In this document: positions 16,001 to 41,614 of the stretch, in pieces | Numbering within the stretch: position 1 is the first letter of the stretch | Layout of the letters: every line of letters begins with the position of its first letter | Source of the DNA: Ascaris suum | Taxonomy: Eukaryota; Nematoda; Chromadorea; Rhabditida; Ascarididae | NCBI GenBank assembly: GCA_013433145.1 | Contig: CM024170.1 | Coordinates: forward strand, 7,548,366 to 7,612,365 | Length of the DNA: 64,000 bases | Direction: 5' to 3' | Made by a program: the position numbers and the translations under genes | The notes under the pieces: generated by a model | The model's database searches: none | Told to the model about the DNA's origin: nothing | Seen by the model: the letters and a program-made list of their open reading frames with translations, nothing else

Positions 16001-16869
16001 ACCTAACTTGATGGCGTAACCGGAACCTACCTTTCCATAGTTTTCTAGGAAAACCTACTAAAAATTCCTAGACTCGGCAATTCCTTCAACGGCGATCGTC
16101 GCAAGGAATTCACTCTAAACGCGTTTTGCGCTTGTATGTCGTTTGATCATTGCATATATTTATAAAGAGATGCATTTTGAAGATTGCTTAGAGCTTCGCT
16201 GAACTGATTCCTTACTTGACGGGTTGATTTTCGTCTCCTCTACACGATAATGATTTTTGCCTACTTGCAATTTCCGGGAACTTCTGAGTATTATCCATAT
16301 ATGCAGACACTAGTGTGATCGAAATTTCTGAACGAAATTTTTCACTGCAATATTTACTGAGCAAATTGTTATTTCCATATCAAAATTCAGGTCAGTAGAC
16401 CTGTTAAGAGTCCGTACCTATGTACTATTTTTGCCGTTTTCTCTCTTTCATCGCCTCTATTCAACTTCAGTCAAGGCAAGTGCGAAAAGTCCCATCAAGC
16501 TATGGATGCATTACAGTTGTTTTTTCTTTTTCTTTTCGCAGAAAACGGCTAATTAAAGCATACTATGAGTGCTGAAGCATCCGCTTCCATAAAGTTGGAA
16601 TTAGTTCTAAAGCATCCGCTTGCCAAGTTTTGCTAAAACTGAATTCATTGTCATATTTCAATGTGTCGCTTTATTGGCCTAAATACGGCTTAGCGTGAAA
16701 GTCACAGTTTTAAGGATAGAAATACGACGAATGGAAAAAGCCATTTCGGATGTTTCCATTGGTGAGAAGGAAATTTTGAAACTTCTGAAAGCATTAAAAG
16801 CTTTGTTTCCAACGGCGTAAAAGTGGTTGCCAGCGGCACAAATTCTTCTCTCCATCGGTCTCTTTCTTC
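13056..16869. other. Gene-poor spacer
   Basis: No supported gene. It contains the C-tract listed separately. Open frames here are short, overlap on both strands and lack splice context. Confidence 0.5.
13701..13723. repeat. Homopolymer C tract (23 C on the plus strand)
   Basis: An uninterrupted run of 23 C. Its length is prone to sequencing and assembly error. Confidence 0.95.
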
Positions 16870-17328
16870 GTGAGACGCTTAACAAGAGCAAGTGGAACTG
16901 TACGGTGGAGAGTTATCATCCGAAACATCAATCCAGAAGAATGGATTGCAATCAGAAAAGAGTTTTCATTGCCTCAAAATCGCCGCATTTTTCCTAAGCT
17001 AAACAGTCTGAGTGAACGAGCGCGAGCAACGTCACTCAACGAGTGGTTTGGAAATGCTTCATTTTCAATTTTTGAAAGCTTAAAATGCATTATGAATAAC
17101 TGCTATGTGCGTCACCCATCTATGCGTGCCGAGGCGCATCATTTGAATGGCATTTTGCTCGACCGTTCGCTCACTTTGCTGACACTAAGACCTCGTTTGG
17201 GTGCTCAGCCATCTCCCTCTGCTGATGGACAGGTTTATTATCTATCAGGCCTACCAAGTTCATTTGCAGGTGCACGAAAACTGCTTTTTTTCAGTGGGCT
17301 CTATTTCAAGTGCAGAAATAGTTGTTGA
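16870..17328 (+). other. Unrecognised 152-codon open frame
   Basis: This is long for chance in sequence this AT-rich, but there is no ATG in good context, no recognised domain, and part of it is also open on the opposite strand. Acceptor-like (CATTTGCAG at about 17270) and weak donor-like (GTTTAT) sites occur inside. It may be an exon of an unseen gene, a transposon fragment, or chance. Confidence 0.15.
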
Positions 17329-18590
17329 AATTTTCAGCATATAAATTTAATCAATGAGCCGGAATAATGCCTTTCCCTGCAACTCTGATCTTTAAATTGC
17401 GAGTGGTGGATTTTTAAAAGAAGTGAATTTCTCTACAAGAGACATTAGTTAGAAGCAACAAGTGATCTTTGACCAAGCTGATTTCATGCGCAGTCGTTGA
17501 CATAATTTTGCTTGAAGATTCATTTTTGAGATTCACATTCTTCTCTTGTTGAAAACGCTTTTGACTGATTTATCTGATTCATCCACAAGCAGGCTGCCTG
17601 TTTATCTCTAACTTCGAGGACTGTTTGCGTTGCATTGAAGCTAGTGCCCGAAAAATTTAATCATCTTGCAACATAAATGTTCAAAACAATTTTCACTGTG
17701 AGTCGCTTTCGACACAAAATTTAAGATTATATTGGAACATAGGCAGTTGTAGGAACGAAATTCATTCATTGTAATATAGATAAACAAATGTACAAGCAAA
17801 CGAAAGCATGAAATAATCAGAATTCGCAGTGCGCTCCAAGATTTTGCCTTCGAGGCGCTACTCCAAAGTTTATGTTCGATGAGATAGTTTAAGGGAAATT
17901 CTTTCGACTCTTTGCACCTAATTACCGGAATTTTTGGCTAGCAGTATTTAATTGATGGTGTTTGTTTGATAAACTGAGAATTCCGATATATCTAGACCAT
18001 GCAATTGTTCACCAAACAGTATTTATCACTTTTTCCACCTCCTTTTTTTCCGCACCTCTCAAGGTGATATATAAATTGCATCCTAGATGGGAAGTTATAA
18101 ATATGCTGTTTTCTGTATTCATCTGAAATTCATCTTTTCGGCAGTTCGCTTTATAGCTGTCCCAAGCAAACACCGTAAAAGTGGATTCGAATATTCAATT
18201 GCAATCAACATGCAATTTTTCAATTTTCGCAACTTTCATAATTCCAGACAGTGTCGTAGTAGACTCACAATGAAAAGTAAAACTCCTGCAAGAGTCCATT
18301 CATATTGAACAAATCGCTCGCACAAGTTTTAAACAAGCTCATACAGAGAGTTCGCTCTTTCAAAGCGACCGCTCGTGAAATGCGACTCGCCTCCTCACAA
18401 CATCCTGTCAGCTTTGTAGATACGCTTAAGTTTATATAAGTTCCTCGGAAACTAGTGGATAAATCATTGCAACTACGAGTTCAATTGGAAAAACTCATTT
18501 CCTCTCAGCTCACCTTGCGCGCTTTCCCATTTGCTTTTATGCCTTTTTTTATAAATTTATTTTTCAAAATTATACCATGGTGACGTCATC

Positions 18591-18593
<3 letters not shown>
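17329..18593. other. Spacer
   Basis: AT-rich sequence; nothing recognisable seen. Confidence 0.5.

Positions 18594-18662
<69 letters not shown>
18594..18662. repeat. (AT)n microsatellite, about 69 bp
   Basis: An uninterrupted alternating AT tract of roughly 34 units. Confidence 0.97.
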
Positions 18663-18664
<2 letters not shown>

Positions 18665-18694
18665 GTGTTTTAATTAGGGATCTAATGTGTACTA

Positions 18695-18910
18695 TTAATG
18701 TTTAGTCGGTCAACAGCCGACCGAAAATACTCGGCTGCAAGCGAATTTCAGCGAAACCGACTGAGTTTCAAAAAGGTTGAGGGTGCGTCACTTACGGGCC
18801 GAAGACACTCGATTGAAGGTGAATTTCGGTTGCAACAAAAAAATCCGCCTTTTCGGCCAGTAAAAACCGCCCGAAATTTCGCTCCCAAGCGAAGTTCAAC
18901 TAAAGCATAT
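18695..18910 (+). repeat. Possible dispersed repeat with a GTCGG hairpin
   Basis: It starts near a GTCGG/CCGAC inverted pair (about 18704-18721) and contains TTTCGGTTGCAAC followed by an A-rich run and CGGCC. A similar order of motifs (TTTTGGTTGCAACC, A-rich run, GGCC) appears at about 21660-21720. This is weak evidence that both belong to one short-element family. Confidence 0.3.
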
Positions 18911-31185
<12,275 letters not shown>

Positions 31186-31735
31186 ATGGAGAAGAAAAAT
31201 GTGTCGTGTCGGTTGATCTTATTGCTGACGTTTGTGCAATTATTAGCGATCGGCGCACAGGGAAGAGCAGTTCGAAATGAGCTCGACAGCGCCCTTTTTG
31301 ACGAAGTGATCGAGGATTTTTTGAATGAAGGAAGGAAGGGATTATTAGATGAGGCAAGACTTTTGATGGCTTTCCACACTGAGTCCCTGATCATTTAGAT
31401 TAAAATGAAACACTACATTGCTGCTGCTTATTTCTATGCGTTTTGTAAATTTGCACCCTCAAAGGACATATGTGTTTATGCCTCTATGCCTGACAGTTTC
31501 AGCTTGGGAACCCTGAGCTAGAGCCACGAATCAGTTGGCTGTGGTCTTCACCACTGGATCCGACAGCAGCTTTCGAATTGATCTATCCATTTCTAAATAA
31601 CTTATAGACATTTAAGTGCGCATGAACTATACATATATATTGTTACCACTCAGGCTAAAATTTTCAGCTTATTACAATAGATGGGAAGATGAAAGTTTTG
31701 CGGAAAATTTCGTAAACGGCTGGTCAGGACAAGAT
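31186..31735 (+). CDS. Signal-peptide exon and following exons of neuropeptide precursor copy B
   Basis: The ATG at 31186 lies 29 bases behind an acceptor (GTTGTGCAG), consistent with a trans-spliced start. Exon 1 (31186-31353) begins with a clear secretory signal, core LILLLTFVQLLAIGA, with cleavage likely near AQG. An acidic stretch (DEVIEDFLNEGRKG) follows and recalls the amphipathic segment in the copy A signal exon. The proposed donor is the GC-type GAG|GCAAGA in phase 0. Exon 2 (31503-31533) follows a strong TTTCAG and ends at GTTGGC. Exon 3 (31668-31735) follows TTTTCAG and ends at a perfect GTGAGT. Phases 0-0-1-0 agree throughout. Exon 3 reads acidic and polar, as expected for a propeptide spacer. 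A further candidate at 31861-31943 (acceptor AAATTCAG, donor GTAAGG) may be an alternative exon. Signal exon: good confidence; joins: moderate. Confidence 0.5.
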
Positions 31736-32623
31736 GTGAGTGCTTTGTCGCCGATGCCATATGATTTGCTGACAGTATGCAACAGTGATTGCTGTGATGA
31801 GTAGGACTGCAAAAGAAAGCAGGCTCTCATCTACTGCGCTTCCTAGATTTTTAAATTCAGGTGCAGCAATCTCACATAACTTTGCATTTACTTCCCTTAA
31901 ATCGATGCAGAGAAAAGTGTGGAATGAGGGGAGCGGAATCATTGTGTAAGGACCGGCACTTTTTCTCCTCGACCCTTAGGGAGAGGACAGGTTTGTCTTG
32001 GTTTTACCATCCAGAAAGGCGATAAGCTCATGACCTGATCGTGAGTAAAGTGGGAACATGATCTCTTGAAAGGATTTCTATTAAAATGCCTCAAACCTAA
32101 GTCGTACATCCATTTCATGCTATTATTAAAAATTGTATTTTTGCTCCAGAATTACTGAAGATTACATGGTAAAATTCTTTCGGTTGTTGCGAGGGGACGT
32201 GAAAAGATTAGCAAATACCGGAACGCTGTGAAAGAGAAGGAGCTTATCGGTTAGGGTATAGCTGGGCCTCATCCTTTCATCTCGTCGAAAAGGTCAGTAA
32301 AGGTTAATCATAATCAATGAATGAATGGGACGTGCACATTAACGTTTAATTATTATTCCTCTCGGAATTAATCTTCCTAATTTTCTTCCTTTTGTTGAGC
32401 AATACTGTTATAAATATATCAAACGTTTAATCAGAGCAAATTGATCTAAAAGTTAGCACATTCATATGGTAATAGGCTTTTGCACATCTCAGCTCTTAAT
32501 GTCGAAGTAAGTGTTATTTATTTTTGTTATTGTTCAGAAGGTACATTCGAAACTCGAACAACGAAATGGAAGGAATGACGAAGAAAAAACGAGAAGGTCA
32601 AATATCAGTGTGGGCGGTAATAG

Positions 32624-32791
32624 ATGGAAAGAGAGTCGAACGAGCTACAAGATGAAGATGCATTGGATGAAAGCTCAGTGGATTTAATGGAACCATCAAG
32701 GAGACAAAGAAGTTTATCGACGAACAAAAATGTTTCGAATATATCAAAAAGGTTGAAAACGCGGTGTTTTTTCAATCCGGTTACCTGCTAA
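32624..32791 (+). CDS. Terminal exon of allatostatin-C/PISCF-type neuropeptide precursor, copy B
   Basis: The frame encodes 55 residues ending at CFFNPVTC plus stop (TAA), preceded by a KR processing site, so the predicted mature peptide is LKTRCFFNPVTC with a Cys-Cys ring of the allatostatin C type. The spacer before it is acidic (NELQDEDALDESS), like copy A. The exon boundary is uncertain: stops lie just upstream in this frame, the AG directly before the ATG at 32624 is a poor acceptor, and the good acceptor at 32537 (TATTGTTCAG) opens other frames. A later acceptor, a sequence error or early decay of this copy would all explain that. The conserved C-terminus and intact dibasic site argue for function. 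Confidence 0.7.
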   Translation: MERESNELQDEDALDESSVDLMEPSRRQRSLSTNKNVSNISKRLKTRCFFNPVTC

Positions 32792-35700
32792 CTGCGGACT
32801 ATACATACATTGCTGTAGAGACAGTGGCACTCTGTAAAATCCAATCGAAAAGGGCGCTCCATTTTGAGCAGAAATTGTCGTTTGGACTGAGGATAAGCGC
32901 CACTTTAATCCATCAGCGCAAATATGAACTATTAGTCACTTGCAATCCACTAACTGAATCGGTAATTGAATGGAAAAATGAATTTATCATTGCGGTGTTT
33001 TTTTAAAGAGTGCCTCTAAGAGTGCGAGTTTAAAAGGTGCGTTGATTGCAAATTCCACATTCAAAGCACTGCGAGCGAGAACGACGAAACTGCAACGAGT
33101 TCTCTTTTCGTCAGCTTGTAAATATATTCGAACAAATTTTCCTTTCGGATATACCGAATATTGCAAAGTAAAAACTCCTTGAAATCTTTCGAAAACAGCT
33201 GAACATTTATAGAATATTTCTGCCTTTCAGTGCATATGTCATATGTTCGACTAAAACCGCTGAGATCTTTCCATAAAGTTGAAATATGCCTCACGTTGAG
33301 AGGTAAATTTCAACAAAGGTGCTGTAAAGCACACAATTTTGTGTCATATAGGCACCTTCCACCTCATTTATCGCAGCTTTTAACCCTTCCTCGAAAAAAT
33401 ATCGTATCGATCTCTACTAACAAGCTTTACATGCCTGATTATGAGCTCTGTTCACAACAATGCTTAAACCGTTTTTGCATCGCATGTTAATTGCTGTGAT
33501 GCTGTTTTGTGTGATATTGATCTCCGCATATTTTTGTGTCGACGACTCTTTGGAGACACTTTCTTTAAATAAAGTGTTTTCAAAAAATGATCGATAATTA
33601 GTTCAATATTATCAAGAAACGTTGAGGAAATAAGACTGACAGTGCTTTGATTGAAAACCTTGTGCTGCCCTCTGTGCCGCCTTTGTTTTGGAATAAAAAT
33701 ATCCATATCCCAAACTAGTATAAGCCTATTTCCCGCGTTTCTTTATGAATTGAGTACACATATTGATAAAAGCTATGGAACAATCGCCATCTGCATAATG
33801 ATGAAAGGTCGCTGGCAAGACGTTTCGTATGGCAATAAACCTTCTCCTCTATTGGCCTAAACAAACAAAGAAATTTGCCGATTTAAATTTTTTAACGAAC
33901 TTAATTTTTCAATGAATGACGTCATTGTTGAATATGATTGATTTTCACCAACATAATAAAGTTCCTTTGTTGTGTTAGTCATTAATGAATTGTGTGCTTT
34001 AGAGTGAAAAAGACTTGGCGAGGCAACGTCCTCCTCTCACTGCTTCATGGCACTACGGCGCCCATTAACATCACGTCTCGATTGTCGAACAATAACGATT
34101 GCCACTTGATGAGCTCCTTCTCGAATATTGCCTTACTTAGTGCCCATATCATTTCTCTATGCTCGCTTCTCAAAATTTGTTATTCGGCCATTAGTTTTGC
34201 GCCACCTCTAAAAAATTGCATTATGAAGACATTCTTTATGCGTGTAATTATGTTCCTGTCGATCTGTCTGATATTTTATTTATATTTGTAGGTCTGTTTT
34301 TAAGCGTTGTTCATATTTCGCGAGAAAAAAACTCGGAAAAGGATTTAGAAGAATCTCTCTGTTTTCTTAGAATCCCATTCCCTTTTACTGCGTACAGGTT
34401 CCAAAACGAATCTTTCCTTCAGTATTTTGTAACATTCGTCAGTTTTGTGGCGGAAGACGCTATCAGAAGATTTGTTTCTGTTTTTGAATATTTTGCTGGC
34501 CGATTATCCACATCAGACGAAACACAAAGGCGCATGTCGTGCGAAGTCTGTCGATGCGCTTTCCCATCCGTTCTTTGGGTGACCAGGATTGATTCGTTTA
34601 GCAGGAAAGGAAATGCAAGAGCGAAGAGATTCTCCTTTTCAGCTTGCACTTTATGAACGAACTGCAGAAGATACTTGAGCAGAAATTAATCTGTGTTGCT
34701 CCATTAGCAATAAATTAAAAAACAATTACCTCAAATAATTAACAGAGGTCGAGCAGGAAGAAATTGCAGTCACATTCATATATCGATCGGCAACAAAGAG
34801 GAACGCAGATACAAGCCAGGAAGAAATGTATATGTGCAAGACGAAGTGGAAAATAGTGTGATTTCGGGGAGACGCAGACAATTCATAACGATACCGTATC
34901 CATTCAATGTTGTTCTCAAGCAAGAGACAAAATTTGCAATTCGTTAATATTCTTTTCCGTAATCATGACGCTTTCTGCTCTGTAGTGTTTCCATTCCCTC
35001 CCCCTGCTCGCCCCGCCCCCATCCCCTCGGTCCTCCAGTGCCTTTTTGTTTTGTTGTACTTAGATGAACCGCAAATCATCAAGTTTTATCAACAACAGAT
35101 GTGCATAACATAGGTGAAATCGGAAACACATTTTTCATTGAAACCCGAACTGTCAACAGTATTCAGCTGCAAGCATGGCATGGAGCACTCATAACAGCCT
35201 CTCTTTATGGTCCCTAACGGTAGCGATGTGCTTTCCATAGTATTTTTCCTTCAGTTCATCTATCTCAGAGGAGATCAAACGCTAAGCGGAGACACAAAGC
35301 AAAAAATGAAGTAATTTATTCGGACAGTTAGCTAATGCATTATTGAATTATGAAAGATTGGTCAGAGAAAGCAGTTTTGATCGTTTAAACATTTCGAGTG
35401 CCTTATACGAATCGCTGTTTGGTTAGGTTCACAGGCTGAACTAACTGAGTTAATCGTATATTATGTGATGGCCTTTTGCACCAAATTTGTTTTGAAAACA
35501 ACTTTGGAAGATTTATTAGCACTTTAGAGTGCGAGAATTTGCGTACCTACATACTTTTAACGGTCGGTTTCATGTGGTTTTACAAGCGATTGGGTGGAAA
35601 AAACCTTTTCACAAAGAGCCACTTCAGTTGCACTACGAATGTATTATTACACAATCAAAGTTGTCTGAAGGTGGACAAATGAATCTTGCACCATACAAGG

Positions 35701-38700
35701 GAGCCAATTTTAGCCACGAAATGCTGGCTCTCGCCGCAGCTGAGAGCAATTTTTCGTGTACCGCAATTCGATCAAGGACATCCACCATCACACTTCACGT
35801 AATACCTGCAAGAGTTATCCACCTTCACGTCAAGCCTGCGCAAATTGTCGAAGGGCCGAAGTGAACAAAAGTAGATTTCGTCGACGAAGAAGAGTTATCG
35901 CACACATTTCAGACCTGACTCAATCCTTATGATTTATAGCACCCAAGGCCCACTGCGCAACCACGCGTCTGGCAACGCGTAACAACTTCTATTTCCATAA
36001 AAATCAACCTTTCTATATTTTCGAAAAATAACCACTTTCATACTCATTTTCGCACACATTTAACCGGATGTTCGATGAAAAAATGCTAACAGGTCGGTTT
36101 CTATTGCAATTTCGTCAGAATCGATGCAAAAAGAGTCCACCCAAGCGATTTCTCATATACAGCTTGCAGTTATGTTAAAATGAACCCATCGCACTTTTTG
36201 CCGGATTGTCACATAAATCTGAGGCAATAACCTTCCAGCAATGAAGTTGACGAAATAAGTGAAATCATTAAACGTGCATCTTCCCTACCGGAACCTTGCC
36301 GCCGTTTCAAACAATCTCAGCACATAGATATTCAATGATTTGACAAGGATTTGTTTTGCATTCTGCAGTAGTTTATGCTATTGCTAGCTGGTTTTCAGCG
36401 TACTCCGTAGGCGATGTGCAAATATTTGTCATTGTTTTGCCGGAAATTGCATTGTCATTCTCCCGGTCGTTACATTTAAATAAATGCTTTACCGTTTACT
36501 CTTATGATGCTCTATCGCGTCATTTAATTGTATAGCAATTTTAAGTGTCGTCATTGCATTGCTTTACGGTCTATTTATTGCAGAAGACTGCGATCTTTTG
36601 TAATCAATGAATCACTGTGATCTCTTCTTTTGTTTTCCTGCACTTTTGTCTGCAAGGCGTCTAGAAACGAGGACTGCAAAATCTCTCGCATCACCAAGAC
36701 AGAAAGACCAGCAAAAATTTTATACTTATCATTTTTTGGAGCTTTTCTTTCAAGCATCAAAAAGTATACAATATGCCATATTACGCTTCATTCGGCAACC
36801 TTTGCTCCTCAACAGAGCACCGCATCTAAATGTTGAGTCATCGAAGATTAAACGATTGGACGTGGCTAACTGTTTTACTAAATATCTGGATTCATCAATT
36901 TAAGCTGATCCACGGAAATTCAAAAGCATATTGAAGTTCGAAATTTCAATCCTTTCGACACTTTTTGAAATTTCTGTCGAAATTCTCTGTTCTGCATCGA
37001 AGATTACAAAAAATATCCGTTTCCGTTTATTTTATCGACATAAACTTTCGAATTCTTGAACGAAGAGGAAGGGCGGTCGCAGGGTGGGGCATTCCCAGGT
37101 ACTTCTCTGTCAAATTGCAATCTCAAACGCTTAATGAGTTTTGACAACGGATTTGGGATGAATCGACGAAAGAAATATCAACTCATTTATTCATCAAAAA
37201 AGAGGACTGCTATAGGCGAGAATGAATTGCGTTTAAAATAGAAATGAGTACTTCACTTCTGTTTCACTCGTCTTTTCCAATTTCTCCAAAATGAAAAACA
37301 CATTTCGTTATATACTCGCAGAGATTATTTAATACTGATAATTTTTAAATGGAAAATGAGAAATTAAATGAGCATAATTGCATTCTTTGATTTTTTCAAA
37401 ACTATTTAATAGCAGAAAGTAAGATATAGAAATTTAGTGTCATATTACTACTTTGTTGATTGCAAACGGTGAGGAGAAGTAAGTACGAAAGAAATAGGCA
37501 GAAAGCGAATGCTCACATAAAGAAACAGAGACCGCAATATATACGAAGTATCCAGCTTACATAAACTATTGACTTACTGGCAAAATAAGGTCCAAAAAAA
37601 CTTTTAACCTGAAGTATGCTGCTAATGTTTGCTGAGAGAAAATAAGCGGCTGTCAGCATGTTAGAACCCCGACCGCTGGCTGTGACAAAAATATTCAGAA
37701 TATTTTAACGGCGTAACTGAATGTAACCTCTTCGAGGTTTCAAATGAAACACTGAACATGACAGAGTCCTTCCTGCTAATTAAGATGCGAATCGATATCC
37801 CATCAATCGCTTTCGACGAATAGCAGCTGAAACTCTCATTGCTTACCATGAGTGTGTCCAAGGCCTTACGGATTTTAAAATCTGACTCTATTGGTTGTAA
37901 AATGTGATTATTTGCAAGCAGCATAATAGCGACGCCACTTTATGCATGAGAGCTTCACCACTGCGTCACTTAGAATACGTCATTTGTGGGGGTGAAGAGG
38001 TGATTGGTGTGGATGTGTGAGAGTTACGATATAAACGAAAGCCTTCTAAAACGGGGCAAAGAAGCTGAAACGTTCAAGTGATTTTGTTCGGCACTCTAAA
38101 CTGAAATACCCACGCCGAGTAACGAAGAGTGCAAACGTCTTCCACGACCTCGCACTTGGTGTCTATCAGAAAGAGCACCGGCTCCCTCATGCAACGAGAT
38201 TATCACTGCAAGAAGTTCGCTAAACCACTATCCTCAACTTACTAAACGCTCCGTTCGAAGAGTGCACTGAATCTATATTGCAACGTTTAAACAACTTCTA
38301 TCAGAAAAAGGTGAAGACAGTCATTGTTTATTTGCGACTCATGATTCAGTTTTCATGAACACAGCCTACTGGAGTAGTCCCCACTATCTCATTAATAGAA
38401 CCCGGGTCGGTGTAATAAGGAAGTACGGATTGCCGAATCGAAATGACCCATCGATCCGCGAAAGAGGTGAAGACTTGTCAGGATAGGACGCAACCGATGT
38501 ACAGAGATGTAACACAGTAATCATGCTTGGGGCCTCGCAAAAATGCTACCTGAAATATCTCATGGGATGTCTTGTGAAGACACGATGGACTAAACGTAGC
38601 GTGCGTCCTGCTTTGATGAGCAGCGATGGAAAATGGCGGAGAACATGTGCGACAATTGAAGAATCCTGGTTTCAGTTCTGCTGCAGAAGAGAAAACGCCA

Positions 38701-41614
38701 ACTTATGCTCGAAGCAAAGTGCACCTCGTCCAAATATGCGAAGGCGTATCCAGGCCAGTTCGAAGGGAAGAACCAATGACCGGTTGGTGTCGCGACAATA
38801 TGCGATCGCGAAAATCCTAGAGAAGAATCAGGAAGAGAAGATGGAGCCGAGGAGCGAGTAAAAAACACAAACACTGCTATGTTCCCACAACAGCAATCCA
38901 ATGTCCCCATTAAAAGAGATCATGTTGCTAAAAACACCACAAGACAACAGCGATGTGGCCCTTGCTGAGTGCAGTTGAAATTGAAACTGCCGAGTTATCC
39001 ATGCTTACTGCAGACAAATCCGCTTACCAAGATTTGAAACTTCATTTGCATTATACATTCAGTTTATTACATAAATTTCCTCTTCTCTCCTGTCAGAATA
39101 CTCGCAAACAATGTAATACGTTTCTGCTTCGCTGGAAAGAAAGTGGAAATAAATTTAAGGAACTACTCTTTCTCCGGCTTCGGTAAATAACTCAATGATA
39201 ACACAAAAAAAACAACTCTTGACAGGGTCGCGTCACGCCGACTCCGCCACAAGCACAGTCCACAGAATTACTCAGTTCGTTGCCTCCAGACAGTCCAATC
39301 ACGTTTTACCACGCACGGTGGACACACAGCCGCTGCCATATCCCCTGACAATGTCACCAAACTTTCTATAGAGGAAGAGAAAAAAACATGAGGCAGCCCT
39401 GTGGGAAGGAGAAGGAGAAATCTGGAAGAAGGACGGAACCCACGAGTAGTCGATGCTAAAGGAGAATAAAGGATATGTCTGACATGCTTCCTTTCAAACT
39501 CTATTTCACGCATCGAAGTGTTTAACGTCTCCCACCTTAAGTGCAAATGCTTGAACAGACCTACGAGTGACAGAGTTATGCCGACTTTTATAATACTTCC
39601 ACAGCGGTGTGAAGTTCAGAGTTACGTTAATGTGAAGTTCGCTTCCACACAGCGGCGATATCGCGATGAACGAAATACGTAGTGTTCTGCAGACATTCGC
39701 CTTAACTCGTGAATAACGCATCCGATTGACGTCACGCGTTGCAACTATTTTGTAACTATTGCTAACGAAAGCAGCCGCACATTGCGTATATGTGTAAAGT
39801 ATTTTACCCATACTTATGCTTATCGATGATATTTTCTGTACAACTTGCACTGCCATTTCGATGGAACGTACATTACATATCAGTATATAGGTGCACATGG
39901 GCTTCATGCCATATACAGTTTGTTATGTTCTCTACTACGAATTCAAATAAAGCAAAAAGCACAAACTGATACTAAGAACCGGCGCATAGACCCGCTAAAC
40001 GAAGTGAACGCCAGCAAACTGTTTCAACATAAGCCTAGCACGAGGATTAGAATGGCGGCATACTACTTGCGCCTTTTTTAGATCACGTGTATCTACTGCT
40101 TGCAAATGAGAAATCAAGTATAGGCTCAGAGAGAGCGAAAACTTTCCAAACAGCGACGAAAGTCGAACGTGAGCGAAAGATTTCGCTATAGGAAGAAAAA
40201 GAGCAAACTATAGCGCGAAACTTCGAACAAAAATTTTCGCCATCTCTAACTGACATGATCCAAGATGCCCCTAAACAACAACGTTATGATGCGAGGAGGG
40301 AGGGGTAAGGGGAGCCTAAGCCTCCGTTTTGTCTCAAGAAAATGATGTTGCCTCTCTTTCGCCGCTCCTCCCTTCCCCCACCCCCTGGGAGTGGCGAAGA
40401 ATGGTCTTTTCTAAGGATGAACTTTCGTCTTTTAATGCAAAATTCAACAATTCTAGCTAGATTTGTTAAGAAATTTCCGCTGTATAGTGCAATATAGCGG
40501 AAAATTACAAAATGAGAATGACAGAAAGACACGGACCGTGTACACAACGATCGCCATGACACCGAATAATGCTAACATAAAATGACGTTAACAACATAAC
40601 ATAGTGAGCGGCCACTGACATTTCACAGGAAAAACGTCCCACAAGTGCAAAATAAATATAAAAATCATAAAGACGGAGGCCTAGCGTGGCAATAAGAAAG
40701 AAGACGAGATCTGCTTCAGCAATAGGAGTAGACTTTTTCGATTGACAGCACATAAACTGGAACTTCTTTCTGCTTTAAACAGAAATTTCTCGCTTTAAAT
40801 AAGGACCCCGCATCGTTCTTTACACTGACACTTAAGATATTCGAAGGGTCACCCCATGCACAGATCCCTGCCTCGTCCAGTAGTGAGGTACCTAAACACA
40901 CTAGTGCCTCAGAAATTGTGATGCCACACCCGGCATGCTCGTCAAACAATCGGTACATACCACTTGTTTAACACGACAGGACACAAGACAGAAACGCCGA
41001 CGTAGGCAGATGCAATATGGACAGAATTTCAATATAAATTATCGAAAACTGACAAGGAACAAGAAACATCAACAGATACTGGTCATAGAATTTGAAAAGC
41101 GGAGGAAAGGGAAGAACCGTGCTGGAGGATAAAATACTGCAGTCTTGAGGCTCAAGGGTTTTTTGTTTGTTTACTAAATTTACAAACAATTTCGTTAGGA
41201 ACCCGATGGATGCTCCCGTTTTCCTTACGTTTCACGTCCGGTTACCTTTCAACTACTCTGTGACTGTCTAACATGAATTATCAAAAGACATCTCGAAAAT
41301 TATTAAGCTTTGACACCCCTCTCCATCTTCAGGCTGCAGCCCATGATACTGGTCATAGAATTTGAACGCAACAGTAACTGATAATTCGGGTCATTCTATG
41401 CTGAAAACCTCCGGTCATGTGAAACAATCCCTACAATACAGGATGGGGAGAGAGAGAGAGCAAAGAATACAACATAAAGCACGGATATTTGGAATCTTCC
41501 AACGACATTTCCTTACAATAAGGCAAGAAAATTTCGTTGCCGACCCACCTCTCCAGTCGCAATAACTAATGAAAGTCCATTAATTGTAAGTGAAGAAAAT
41601 GTGCCAATTCACTT
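32792..41614. other. Gene-poor spacer with unassigned open frames
   Basis: Longer frames at 34216-34656 (146 codons, plus), 35529-35864 (plus) and 38523-38861 (plus) have no recognised domain. Around 38100-38920 several plus-strand frames read like decayed coding sequence, but stops break each one. A 22-bp direct repeat at 41075 and 41345 is listed separately. No confident gene. Confidence 0.35.
41075..41366. repeat. Perfect 22-bp direct repeat, copies 270 bp apart
   Basis: GATACTGGTCATAGAATTTG plus AA occurs at 41075-41096 and again at 41345-41366 with no mismatch. The 248 bp between them has no obvious terminal inverted repeats. It may be the footprint of an insertion with a long target-site duplication, or a local duplication. 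Confidence 0.9.

Noticed and set aside
38590..38910. Minus-strand frame with FAYLDE, reminiscent of a reverse transcriptase YLDD motif.
   Set aside because: No other RT block surrounds it at the right spacing, and the second Asp is absent. Probably chance.
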